Of a DNA stretch of 64,000 nt, positions 39,640-46,345 are shown piece after piece; the stretch's first letter is position 1, and each line of letters starts with the position of its first letter. The DNA lies in the NCBI RefSeq assembly GCF_017811175.1, contig NZ_JACWIJ010000002.1:2046001-2110000 (forward strand), read 5' to 3'. The stretch is from Melaminivora jejuensis (GTDB lineage: Bacteria; Pseudomonadota; Gammaproteobacteria; Burkholderiales; Burkholderiaceae_C). A model generated the notes under the pieces. That model was not told the origin of the DNA, ran no database searches, and saw only the letters and a list, made by a program, of their open reading frames with translations. The position numbers and the translations under genes were made by a program.

Positions 39640-40110
39640 TTACAGCACACCAATGATGAAGACCTCGAACGTCACCGGCACGCCCGCCAGCGGGTGGCTG
39701 AAATCGAACAGCACCGCCCCGTCGGCGCCCACCTCCAGCACCACGCCGGCATAGCGGCCCTGGCCGTCGGGCGTGGGGAACTCCACCACGTCGCCCAGGC
39801 GGTATTCCTCGTGCGGGTCGCCCAGCTCGCCCAGCAGCTTTTTCGCCACCCATTGCTGCATGTCAGGGTTGCGCTCGCCGAAGGCCTCGCCGGCGGCCAG
39901 CTCGATGGTCGTGCGCGCGCCCTCGGGCAGGCCGATCAGGCGCGCTTCGAGTGCCGGCGACAGCTCGCCCGCGCCCACCGACAGCGTGGCCGGCTTGTCG
40001 TTGAAGGTGTTGATGACATCGCCCGCAGGCCCGGCCAGGCGGTAGTGCAGCGTGAGGAAGGAGCCGTCCTGCACAAGGGGTGTGGCGGCGGCGGTGGCAG
40101 ATGCGGTCAT
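39640..40110 (-). CDS. fkpB: FKBP-type peptidyl-prolyl isomerase, SlpA/FkpB type
   Basis: 156 residues from the ATG at 40110. FKBP domain with the IF/chaperone insertion of the SlyD/SlpA group: GSFLTLHYRLAGPAGDVINT, LSPALEARLIGLPEGARTTI, GEAFGERNPDMQQWV and the final HPLAGVPVTFEVFI. Cytoplasmic proline isomerase and chaperone. It lacks the His-rich metal tail of SlyD, so FkpB/SlpA fits better. Confidence 0.9.
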   Translation of the reverse strand: MTASATAAATPLVQDGSFLTLHYRLAGPAGDVINTFNDKPATLSVGAGELSPALEARLIGLPEGARTTIELAAGEAFGERNPDMQQWVAKKLLGELGDPHEEYRLGDVVEFPTPDGQGRYAGVVLEVGADGAVLFDFSHPLAGVPVTFEVFIIGVL

Positions 40111-40176
40111 GGCAGCGAAGGGTCGGAAAACCACTGGATAAACTGCCCGGCATTGTAGAAACCCAGCTTCAGCCCC

Positions 40177-40866
40177 ATGCCGCTCAAGGATCTGCCGCCC
40201 GATGCCCAGCCGCGCGAGAAACTGCTGGCACGCGGCCCCGCTGCCCTGGCCGATGCCGAACTGCTGGCCATCGTGCTGCGCACCGGCATCGTCGGCAAGG
40301 GCGTGTTGCAGCTGGCGCAGGAGCTGCTGGCAGCGCCCGACAAAGGGGGCTTTGGCGGCATCGCCGGCCTACTGCACGCCAGCGGCGCCGACCTGGCGCG
40401 CATCAAGGGCCTGGGGCCGGCCAAGCGCGCCGAGCTGCTGGCGGTGCTGGAGCTGGCGCGCCGGGCGCTGGCCCAGCAGCTGGCCGAGCGCGCCGTGTTC
40501 GACTCGCCCCATGCCGTGCGTGAATATCTGCAGCTGCACCTGGCGGCGCGCAGCCACGAGGTCTTTGCCGTGCTGTTCCTGGACAGCCAGCACCGCCTGC
40601 TGGCCATGGAGGAGCTGTTTCGCGGCACGCTGACGCAAACCAGCGTCTATCCGCGCGAGGTCGTGCTGCGCGCCCTGCACCACCACGCGGCCGCCGTCAT
40701 CCTGGCGCACAACCACCCCAGCGGCAGCGTGCAGCCCAGCCGCGCCGACGAGGCGCTGACGCAAACCCTCAAGGCCGCACTGGCGCTGGTCGATGTGCGC
40801 GTGCTGGATCACTTCATCGTCGCGCCGGGGGCAGCGCTGTCGATGGCGGAAACAGGGCTGGTTTGA
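40177..40866 (+). CDS. radC: RadC-family JAB1/MPN protein
   Basis: 229 residues. N-terminal helix-hairpin-helix-like half ([40 protein letters not shown]) and C-terminal MPN domain with the metalloprotease-like motif ([20 protein letters not shown], then the Asp in RADEALTQ). Named for DNA repair, but the molecular role is unsettled. Divergent from fkpB with a 66-base gap. Confidence 0.93.
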   Translation: MPLKDLPPDAQPREKLLARGPAALADAELLAIVLRTGIVGKGVLQLAQELLAAPDKGGFGGIAGLLHASGADLARIKGLGPAKRAELLAVLELARRALAQQLAERAVFDSPHAVREYLQLHLAARSHEVFAVLFLDSQHRLLAMEELFRGTLTQTSVYPREVVLRALHHHAAAVILAHNHPSGSVQPSRADEALTQTLKAALALVDVRVLDHFIVAPGAALSMAETGLV

Positions 40867-40868
40867 CG

Positions 40869-42101
40869 ATGCCGGCACGGGTGCGGCGGGCGCTGGGACT
40901 CTCGTGCGCAGCACTGCTGGCAGGGGCGGCACTGCTGCTGCCGCTGGCCGGTTGCGCACCCGCACCGCCAGCGCCCACGGCATGGGGCGCAGGCGGCGAG
41001 GGGAATGCACCAGCGCTGCGCATCATCGGCACAGCGCACATCGCGCCCGGCACCGAGTGGGGCGCCAGCACCTTCGGCGGCATCTCCGGCATCGACCGCA
41101 ACCCGGCCACGGGCGAATACCTGCTCATCAGCGACGACCGCTCGCAGCACGCCCCGGCGCGCATCTATACCGCGCGCCTGGCCTACGACGCTCACGGCAT
41201 GGCACAGCCCGAGATCACCGGCGTCCACTGGCTGCGCCGCGCCGACGGCCAGCCCTTTGCCGATGCGCGCCGGCCCACGCCCGGCGTCGATGTGCCGGAT
41301 GCCGAGAGCGTGCGCTGGCTGCCCGGTGGCCGGCAGTTCCTGTGGAGCAGCGAGGGCGACTTCGCGCGCGGCTTCGGCCCGCAATTGCGCGCCGCCCGCT
41401 CCGACGGCGGGCACCTGCGCACCTGGGCCCTGCCAGCGGCCTTGCAGCCCACAGCCGACCGGCGCAGCGGCCCCCGGCGCAACGGCACGCTGGAGGGCAT
41501 CGCCCTGACCCCGGACGGGCGCAGCGCCTGGCTGGCCATGGAGCTGCCCTGGCTGCAGGACGGCCCACCCGCGCGCCACGGCCAGCCGGGTGCGCCGCTG
41601 CGCCTGACGCTGCTGGAGCTGGCCAGCGGCCAGGCGCTGCGCCAGATCGCCTACCAACCCGACGCCGCGCCCCGGCCCCGGCGCCTGCCCTTCGGCCCGG
41701 AACTCAACGGCGTGAGCGACATCCTCGCCGATGGCCCGCACCACCTGCTGGTGCTGGAGCGCGCCTATGCCGCCGGCAATGGCTTTGCCGCGCGCCTGTA
41801 CCGCATCGACACGCGCACCGGCAGCGACACGCTGGCCCTGCCGGCCCTCAGCCCCGGCAACCACACGCCCGCGCCCAAGACGCTGGTGGCCGACTTCGCC
41901 ACCCTGGGCCTGGGCGTGGACAACCTGGAGGGCATGAGCTGGGGCGCACCGCTGGCCGATGGCAGCTGCGTGCTGGTGCTGGTCAGCGACGACAACTTCA
42001 ATCCCGCGCAGACCACCCAGTTCATCGCCGCCCAGTACCAGCGCCAGTACCGCCGGGGCAGCGCCGGGAATGCCCCCTGCGGTACAACCGGCGCGCCATG
42101 A
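40869..42101 (+). CDS. Esterase-like activity of phytase family lipoprotein
   Basis: 410 residues from the ATG at 40869, which lies just after the radC stop (a TTG two codons earlier is less likely). Lipoprotein signal (LLAGAALLLPLAGCAP, Cys about residue 30). The beta-propeller-like body matches the phytase-esterase-like family: STFGGISGIDRNPATGEYLL, ISDDRS, NGTLEGIALTPDGRSAWLAM, and GVDNLEGMSWG with SDDNFNPAQTTQF near the end. Periplasmic phosphoesterase is plausible; substrate unknown. Stop overlaps the Smr gene start (ATGA). Confidence 0.88.
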   Translation: MPARVRRALGLSCAALLAGAALLLPLAGCAPAPPAPTAWGAGGEGNAPALRIIGTAHIAPGTEWGASTFGGISGIDRNPATGEYLLISDDRSQHAPARIYTARLAYDAHGMAQPEITGVHWLRRADGQPFADARRPTPGVDVPDAESVRWLPGGRQFLWSSEGDFARGFGPQLRAARSDGGHLRTWALPAALQPTADRRSGPRRNGTLEGIALTPDGRSAWLAMELPWLQDGPPARHGQPGAPLRLTLLELASGQALRQIAYQPDAAPRPRRLPFGPELNGVSDILADGPHHLLVLERAYAAGNGFAARLYRIDTRTGSDTLALPALSPGNHTPAPKTLVADFATLGLGVDNLEGMSWGAPLADGSCVLVLVSDDNFNPAQTTQFIAAQYQRQYRRGSAGNAPCGTTGAP

Positions 42102-42808
42102 CCGCCGCCTTTGACTCCCGCAGCGCCAGCATTGCTGTGCGCTCGTTTGCCGACCTGAAACCCGTGCGCCGCGCCCTGGCCGAGGCCGCCGCCCAGCAGG
42201 CCGAACGTGAGCGCGCCGCGCAGGAGGCCGCCCGGCGCGCCCAGATCGAGCGGCATTTGTTTGCCCACAGCATCGGCCCGGTGCAACCCATCAAGGGGCA
42301 GGAGGGCCGGCGCTGGCACCGCCAGGAGCTACCCGAACCCGTGCCCGTGCAACGCCAGCTCGATGAGGCGCGCGCGCTGCTGGAATCCATCAGCGACGAG
42401 TTCGACGTGAGCACGCTGCTCGATGTCGATGACCAGCTCAGCTACCGTCGCCCGGGCGTCGGGCTGGACGTGACGCGCAAGCTGCGCTCGGGCGCCTGGA
42501 GCATCCAGCGCCAGCTCGACCTGCACGGCCTGCGCACCGACGAGGCGCGCGAGGCGCTGGGCGAGTTCATCCGCCTGGCGCACCGCACCGGCCTGCGCTG
42601 CGTGCGCATCGTGCATGGCAAGGGCCTGGGCTCGCCGGGGCGCGTGCCGGTGCTCAAGGGCCGGGTGCAGCGCTGGCTGGTGCAGAAAAAAGAGGTGCTG
42701 GCCTTCGTGCAGGCCCGGCCCCTGGATGGCGGGGCCGGGGCGCTGGTGGTGCTGCTGCAGCCGGGGGGCGGTGAGCTTGCAGAAGCGATAGATAGCAAAA
42801 AACGCTAG
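42098..42808 (+). CDS. Smr-domain protein
   Basis: 236 residues from the ATG at 42098. Basic coiled-coil N-terminal half (LAEAAAQQAERERAAQEAAR) and C-terminal Smr domain with the LDLHGLRTDEAREALGEFI motif and CVRIVHGKGLGSPG, the nuclease signature of MutS2-type Smr domains. A likely DNA or RNA endonuclease. The last codons (AEAIDSKKR) fall in a partial copy of the interspersed repeat (42781-42808), so the C-terminus may have been extended by it. Confidence 0.9.
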   Translation: MTAAFDSRSASIAVRSFADLKPVRRALAEAAAQQAERERAAQEAARRAQIERHLFAHSIGPVQPIKGQEGRRWHRQELPEPVPVQRQLDEARALLESISDEFDVSTLLDVDDQLSYRRPGVGLDVTRKLRSGAWSIQRQLDLHGLRTDEAREALGEFIRLAHRTGLRCVRIVHGKGLGSPGRVPVLKGRVQRWLVQKKEVLAFVQARPLDGGAGALVVLLQPGGGELAEAIDSKKR

Positions 42809-42817
42809 CATTCAACC

Positions 42818-43072
42818 ATGCACAGCAAGCATCACAGGACACTGCAAGCCATTTTCTGCAGACCTGCACCCGGCACCCTGGTGTTCAGGGACATCGAGGC
42901 ACTACTGCTGGCCGTGGGCTGCGAGTTGACAGAGGGTGCTGGCTCTCGCGTGCGTTTCGACAAGGACGGATTCGCCTTTCTGTGCCATCGCTCGCACCCC
43001 GGCAAGGAAGCCAAGCGGTATCAGATGGAGCAGGCCCGCGAGTTTCTCTCTCAAATTGGAGTCGAGCCATGA
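42818..43072 (+). CDS. hicA: HicA-family toxin
   Basis: 84 residues. Small dsRBD-fold mRNA interferase: FRDIEALLLAVGCELTEGAG, then SRVRF and HRSHPGKEAKRYQMEQAREF. It belongs to the HicA subgroup with GSR and an HxPHP-like motif instead of the classical GSH. Stop overlaps the HicB gene start (ATGA). Toxin first, antitoxin second, the usual HicAB order. Confidence 0.88.
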   Translation: MHSKHHRTLQAIFCRPAPGTLVFRDIEALLLAVGCELTEGAGSRVRFDKDGFAFLCHRSHPGKEAKRYQMEQAREFLSQIGVEP

Positions 43073-43404
43073 GCAAGATGACCTACAAGGGCTATACCGC
43101 ACACATCCAATACGACGACCGCGACGGCATTTTGGTGGGCCGGATCCTGGGCATCCCCGACATCATCGGCTTTCATGCCGACAACGTGGTCGATTTGCGC
43201 GCCGCCTTGCACGAAGCGGTCGATGACTATCTCGCCTCCTGCGCGAAGCTGGGCAAGGAGCCCCAATCCACCGCCAGCGGCAAGATGATGCTGCGCGTCG
43301 CACCCGAGGTGCATCGCGCTGCATTGATCGCGTCACAAGCTGCGGGAACCAGCCTGAATCAGTGGGCGGAACGGGTGTTGAGCGAAGCCGCCCATGCTGG
43401 CTGA
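43069..43404 (+). CDS. hicB: HicB-family antitoxin
   Basis: 111 residues from the ATG at 43069. N-terminal HicB domain (YKGYTAHIQYDDRDGILVGR, VDLRAALHEAVDDYLASC) and a C-terminal ribbon-helix-helix (RVAPEVHRAALIASQAAGTS then LNQWAERVLSEA), so it can both block HicA and bind its own promoter. Followed by a hairpin (AGCCGC at 43404-43409 with GCGGCT at 43418-43423), then immediately by the TnpB element. Confidence 0.9.
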   Translation: MSKMTYKGYTAHIQYDDRDGILVGRILGIPDIIGFHADNVVDLRAALHEAVDDYLASCAKLGKEPQSTASGKMMLRVAPEVHRAALIASQAAGTSLNQWAERVLSEAAHAG

Positions 43405-43425
43405 GCCGCCCTCTCCTGCGGCTTG

Positions 43426-43600
43426 GTTGACATCCTCCCCCCTAAAGGCGTGGGATTCCTACCGCGCTCATTGCAGGCGCAACGCCTGAACCAGTCGCCT
43501 CAGTGGGTTCCTGCTTCACCGAGGCTGCACGCTTGGCCCTTGCGGGCCTTGCACGGCTGACGTCCTCTCCACAGGCTGCTACGCGGTGTCCCCGCGCCAG
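43426..43600 (-). ncRNA. Candidate omega RNA of the TnpB element
   Basis: Position is inferred from related TnpB systems, where the omega RNA overlaps the 3' end of tnpB and ends at the element boundary. Here the minus strand ends in GGGGAGGATGTCAAC at 43426. The guide would be the next roughly 20 bases on the minus strand, 43425 down to 43406, just beyond the hicB stop. The 5' limit given is only approximate. Confidence 0.45.
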
Positions 43601-44716
43601 TATGTTGATCGCGCCGATGTGATCGGCGTTGCCTTCGCGCCCGCATTCGATGCACCTGAACACGGCTTGCGCCCTGCGGTTGTCCGCGCTCACGCAGCCG
43701 CACTCGGGGCAGGTTCTGCTGGTGTTGTGCGGCGGCACGGCAATCAGCATTCCCCCAGTCCAGGCCAGCTTGTATTCCAACTGCCGCCGGAACTCGTACC
43801 AGCCCTGGTCGAGGATGCTTTTGTTCAGGCCGGACTTGGCCCGCACGTTGTTGCCTGGCTGCTCGGCGCTGCCCTTGGCTGACTTGGACATGCTCCTCAC
43901 CTGCAAGTCCTCGATGCACACCATCGCGTGGTTTTGGCTGATGGCTGTCGTGGCTTTGTGCAGGTAGTCGCGCCGGGCGTTGCCAATGCGGGTGTGAATG
44001 CGCTGGACGCGGGCCTTGGCCTTTTTCCAGTTACTGCTGAATTTGGTCTTGCGGCTCATGGCCCGCTGGTATCTACGCAAGCGGGCTTCATGCTTCTTAA
44101 AGCTCGCCAGCGGCTCCAGATAGGAGCCGTCGCTGAAGGTGGCGAAGCGGGCCACCCCTACGTCTATGCCGATGGCGGTGCTGGCCTGGGGGATGGGTTG
44201 TTCGACTTCCCGCTCGGTCTGGATGCTCACGAACCACTTGCCGCACGACTGGCTCACAGTGATATTTTTCACCGCGCCCAGCACCTCGCGGCTTTGCCGA
44301 TAGCGCAGCCAGCCCAGCTTGGGCAGGAAGATGCGGCTGCTCGCTTGGTCGAGCTTGATCTGCTTGGCGTCGGGGTAGCGAAAGCTGTCCCGCTGGCCCT
44401 TCTTCTTGAACTTCGGGAAGGCAGCACGTTTGGCGAAGAAATTCTGGTAGGCCCGCTCCAAGTCCTTGAGCGTCTGCTGCAACGGGTGAACCGGCGCATC
44501 AGAGAGCCATGTCGTATCCGCACCGTTGCGCCACTCGGTGAGCAGCTTGCACAGGCCGGCGTAGCCGAGCTTCTTCTCGCCACGCGCGTAGCGTTCTTTT
44601 TGCAACGCCAGCGCCTTGTTGAACACGAAGCAGCAGGAGCCAGCGAAGCGGCGCATTTGCCGCTCTGGCTGGCCGTCTGGGCGCAGTTCGTATTTGAAGG
44701 CTTGCAGGCGTTGCAT
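43442..44716 (-). CDS. tnpB: TnpB RNA-guided endonuclease (OrfB)
   Basis: 424 residues. N-terminal helix-turn-helix region (MQRLQAFKYELRPDGQ), OrfB central domain, then a split RuvC nuclease with all three acidic residues visible: D185 in GIDVGVARFATF, E269 in VCIEDLQV, D365 in NADHIGAINI. The zinc finger lies between (C336, C339, C355, C358). The length is complete and the catalytic set intact, so it could be active. The C-terminal 50 residues are Ala/Arg/Ser-rich and overlap the likely omega RNA. TnpB cuts at sites matching a guide read from the DNA beyond the element's right end. Confidence 0.92.
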   Translation of the reverse strand: MQRLQAFKYELRPDGQPERQMRRFAGSCCFVFNKALALQKERYARGEKKLGYAGLCKLLTEWRNGADTTWLSDAPVHPLQQTLKDLERAYQNFFAKRAAFPKFKKKGQRDSFRYPDAKQIKLDQASSRIFLPKLGWLRYRQSREVLGAVKNITVSQSCGKWFVSIQTEREVEQPIPQASTAIGIDVGVARFATFSDGSYLEPLASFKKHEARLRRYQRAMSRKTKFSSNWKKAKARVQRIHTRIGNARRDYLHKATTAISQNHAMVCIEDLQVRSMSKSAKGSAEQPGNNVRAKSGLNKSILDQGWYEFRRQLEYKLAWTGGMLIAVPPHNTSRTCPECGCVSADNRRAQAVFRCIECGREGNADHIGAINILARGHRVAACGEDVSRARPARAKRAASVKQEPTEATGSGVAPAMSAVGIPRL

Positions 44717-44806
44717 GGCTGGCTAAATATACAGTTGTTTGAGGACGGCTACACCGTCCGCGCTGTCCTTCCCCGGCCTGAAGGCCGAGGCTTGTCGCGC
44801 ACCAGG

Positions 44807-45223
44807 TTAGCGGTTCCTCATCCAGTCCGCCGTGCCCATGAAGCTCTCGTTCAGCCGCTCGCGCAGCGCCTGCGGCACGCCGACTTCGCCCATGGCCTGA
44901 TCCATGCAGGCGACCCACTGGTCGCGCTCCAGGATGCCGATGGCAAACGGCAGGTGCCGCGCACGCAGGCGCGGGTGGCCGAAGCGGCTTTGGTAGTGAT
45001 CCGGCCCGCCCAGCCAGCCACACAAAAACCAAAACAGCTTGTCGCGCGCACTGTCCAGCGTGCTGCCGTGCGTGGCGCGCAACTCGGCATAGCCCGGCTC
45101 CAGATCCATCAGGTCATAAAAACGCTCGACCAGCGCGCGCACCCCGCCCTCGCCGCCGAGTTGCTCGAACGGCGAGGCTACGGGCGCGGTGGCTGCGTCG
45201 GCCTCAGAAGGTGCAGTGGACAT
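44807..45223 (-). CDS. Group II truncated hemoglobin
   Basis: 138 residues from the ATG at 45223; a GTG three codons earlier is possible. A 2-on-2 globin: FEQLGGEGGVRALVERFYDL with the aromatic B10 region, FLCGWLGGPDHYQSRFGHPR, the proximal His in RARHLPFAIG, and the group II Trp in DQWVACMDQAM. Binds O2 or NO; proposed roles in NO detoxification or O2 delivery. Upstream of its start is the 163-bp inverted-repeat element. Confidence 0.92.
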   Translation of the reverse strand: MSTAPSEADAATAPVASPFEQLGGEGGVRALVERFYDLMDLEPGYAELRATHGSTLDSARDKLFWFLCGWLGGPDHYQSRFGHPRLRARHLPFAIGILERDQWVACMDQAMGEVGVPQALRERLNESFMGTADWMRNR

Positions 45224-45264
45224 AATCTTCACGAACGCGCACGCTGCGCTGCCCTGGCGGCCTT

Positions 45265-45427
45265 AGAGCGTGTTTACGATTCCCGCGCGGGTGCGCGAGC
45301 GCGGCCTCGGGCGGTCTGCGGCGTTGCAAATCCTCGCGATAGCACGGGCTATCGCTGCGGTTTGCGCCTGGCAGCCCATCCCGATCCGCACTCGCGCCCC
45401 TGCGCGCGGAGATCGTAAACACGCTCT
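45265..45427. repeat. MITE-like element with 16-bp terminal inverted repeats
   Basis: AGAGCGTGTTTACGAT (45265-45280) is exactly inverted at 45412-45427. The 130 bases between are imperfectly palindromic (CCCGCGCGGGTGCGCGAG against CTCGCGCCCCTGCGCGCG), with an inner hairpin GATAGCACGGGCTATC. No gene inside. It separates the globin start from the cyanase stop. The structure suggests a non-autonomous mobile repeat or an attenuator; no target duplication is obvious. Confidence 0.75.
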
Positions 45428-45434
45428 GAGCGCT

Positions 45435-45878
45435 TCAGTAATCTTTGTAGGGCAGGAACTTGCCCGACAGGACTACGCGCACACGATCGCCCTGGGGGTT
45501 GGGCTCGCGCTGGATGTCCATGGAAAAGTCGATGGCGCTCATGATGCCGTCACCGAATTCCTCGTGGATCAGCTCCTTGATGGTTGTGCCATAGACGTTG
45601 ACCACTTCGTACCAGCGGTACAGCAGCGGGTCGGTGGGCACGGTCGTGGACAGCGAACCCTTGTGGGGCACGACCTGCAGCCAGCGCTGCTCCTCATCCG
45701 TCAGCCCGAAGATCTCGCCCAGCACCTGCGCCTGCTGCTCGGTGGCCGTCATCTGGCCCAGGCACAGCGCCGTCGTCCACTCCTTGGAGCGCCCGAGCTG
45801 CTGCGCCACGTCGGCCCAGCGCAGGCCTCGGGCCACTTTGGTGCTGATGATTTTTTCGGTCACGTCCAGGCGTGTCAT
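45435..45878 (-). CDS. cynS: Cyanate hydratase (cyanase)
   Basis: 147 residues from the ATG at 45878. Converts cyanate and bicarbonate to ammonia and CO2. N-terminal helical domain, then the cyanase domain with all catalytic residues: R88 and E91 in LLYRWYEVVNVYG, S114 in GDGIMSAIDF, each offset by eight from the E. coli positions. Ends in the expected GKFLPYKDY-type sequence. No cynT or cynX beside it; probably a single gene. Confidence 0.96.
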   Translation of the reverse strand: MTRLDVTEKIISTKVARGLRWADVAQQLGRSKEWTTALCLGQMTATEQQAQVLGEIFGLTDEEQRWLQVVPHKGSLSTTVPTDPLLYRWYEVVNVYGTTIKELIHEEFGDGIMSAIDFSMDIQREPNPQGDRVRVVLSGKFLPYKDY

Positions 45879-45967
45879 GGGTTTTCTCCTGAAGGTTGGG
45901 AACGCGTTCGCATCGCGTTGCATCGGGTGTGCGCCCGGTCGGGCGTGCGGCCATTGTGGCCGGATGG

Positions 45968-46027
45968 AGTCGCTTCGGCGGGTTCCTGCTTCACCGAGGC
46001 TGCGCGCTTGCCCCTTGCGAGCCTTGC
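45968..46027 (-). mobile_element. Remnant of a second tnpB 3' end
   Basis: About 60 bases nearly identical to 43493-43552 within tnpB (shared blocks GGGTTCCTGCTTCACCGAGG and the CGCTTG/CCCTTGCG region). This is the part encoding the TnpB tail KRAASVKQEPTEAT. No further tnpB sequence is present. It provides the final codons of the small gene 45991-46269, suggesting a decayed insertion or a template-copied scar. Confidence 0.65.
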
Positions 46028-46269
46028 GCCGCGCACCGGGTCAGCGCCGGGCGTCTTTGCAGGCTATCAGCCCAGCCATCGTGCGCCGCGCCCTGCCCGG
46101 CCAGTTGCTGATTGCGCGAGTTGGCACGCCACAGCCCGCCGGCCCAGAACAGTTGCGGCTCGGTGCGGTACCAGAACCAGCGGCCATCGGCGTCCTGCGC
46201 CAGCCAGTCCCAGCCCTCGGGGGCCTGGCTCCAGTCGGGCGTCCAGGGGGTGTCGGCAGGAGCATCCAT
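45991..46269 (-). CDS. Small conserved hypothetical protein
   Basis: 92 residues from the ATG at 46269. Rich in Trp (WTPDWSQAPEGWDWLAQDAD, GRWFWYRTEPQLFWAGGLWR), then SRNQQLAGQGA, a pattern I associate with small uncharacterised Comamonadaceae proteins. The last 14 or so residues (CAAQGSQGASAQPR) come from the tnpB remnant, so the natural C-terminus was probably replaced. Function unknown. Confidence 0.6.
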   Translation of the reverse strand: MDAPADTPWTPDWSQAPEGWDWLAQDADGRWFWYRTEPQLFWAGGLWRANSRNQQLAGQGAAHDGWADSLQRRPALTRCAAQGSQGASAQPR

Positions 46270-46278
46270 GACAGTAAA

Positions 46279-46338
46279 TTTGATATGAAAAACGGCTTAA
46301 ACCCTTGCCAGTCAAGCATTGGCAGCTATTGAATCAGG
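46279..46338 (+). repeat. Short interspersed repeat
   Basis: TTTGATATGAAAAACGGC, TTAAACCCTTGCCAGTCAAG and CATTGGCAGCTATTGAATCA. A clean copy between the small hypothetical gene and the ABC permease stop. Confidence 0.85.
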
Positions 46339-46345
46339 AGTAAAC

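Larger units (their letters stand above)
43426..44800 (-). mobile_element. Single-gene IS605/IS1341-type TnpB element
   Basis: A lone tnpB with no tnpA. The right end (3' of tnpB, lower coordinates) carries the conserved GTTGACATCCTCCCC block (43426-43440), read on the minus strand as GGGGAGGATGTCAAC, the usual 3' boundary of omega RNA. The left end has the hairpin CCCCGGCCTGAAGGCCGAGG at 44771-44790, close to the globin stop at 44807. The exact left boundary is uncertain by a few bases. Inserted right behind hicB. Confidence 0.75.
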
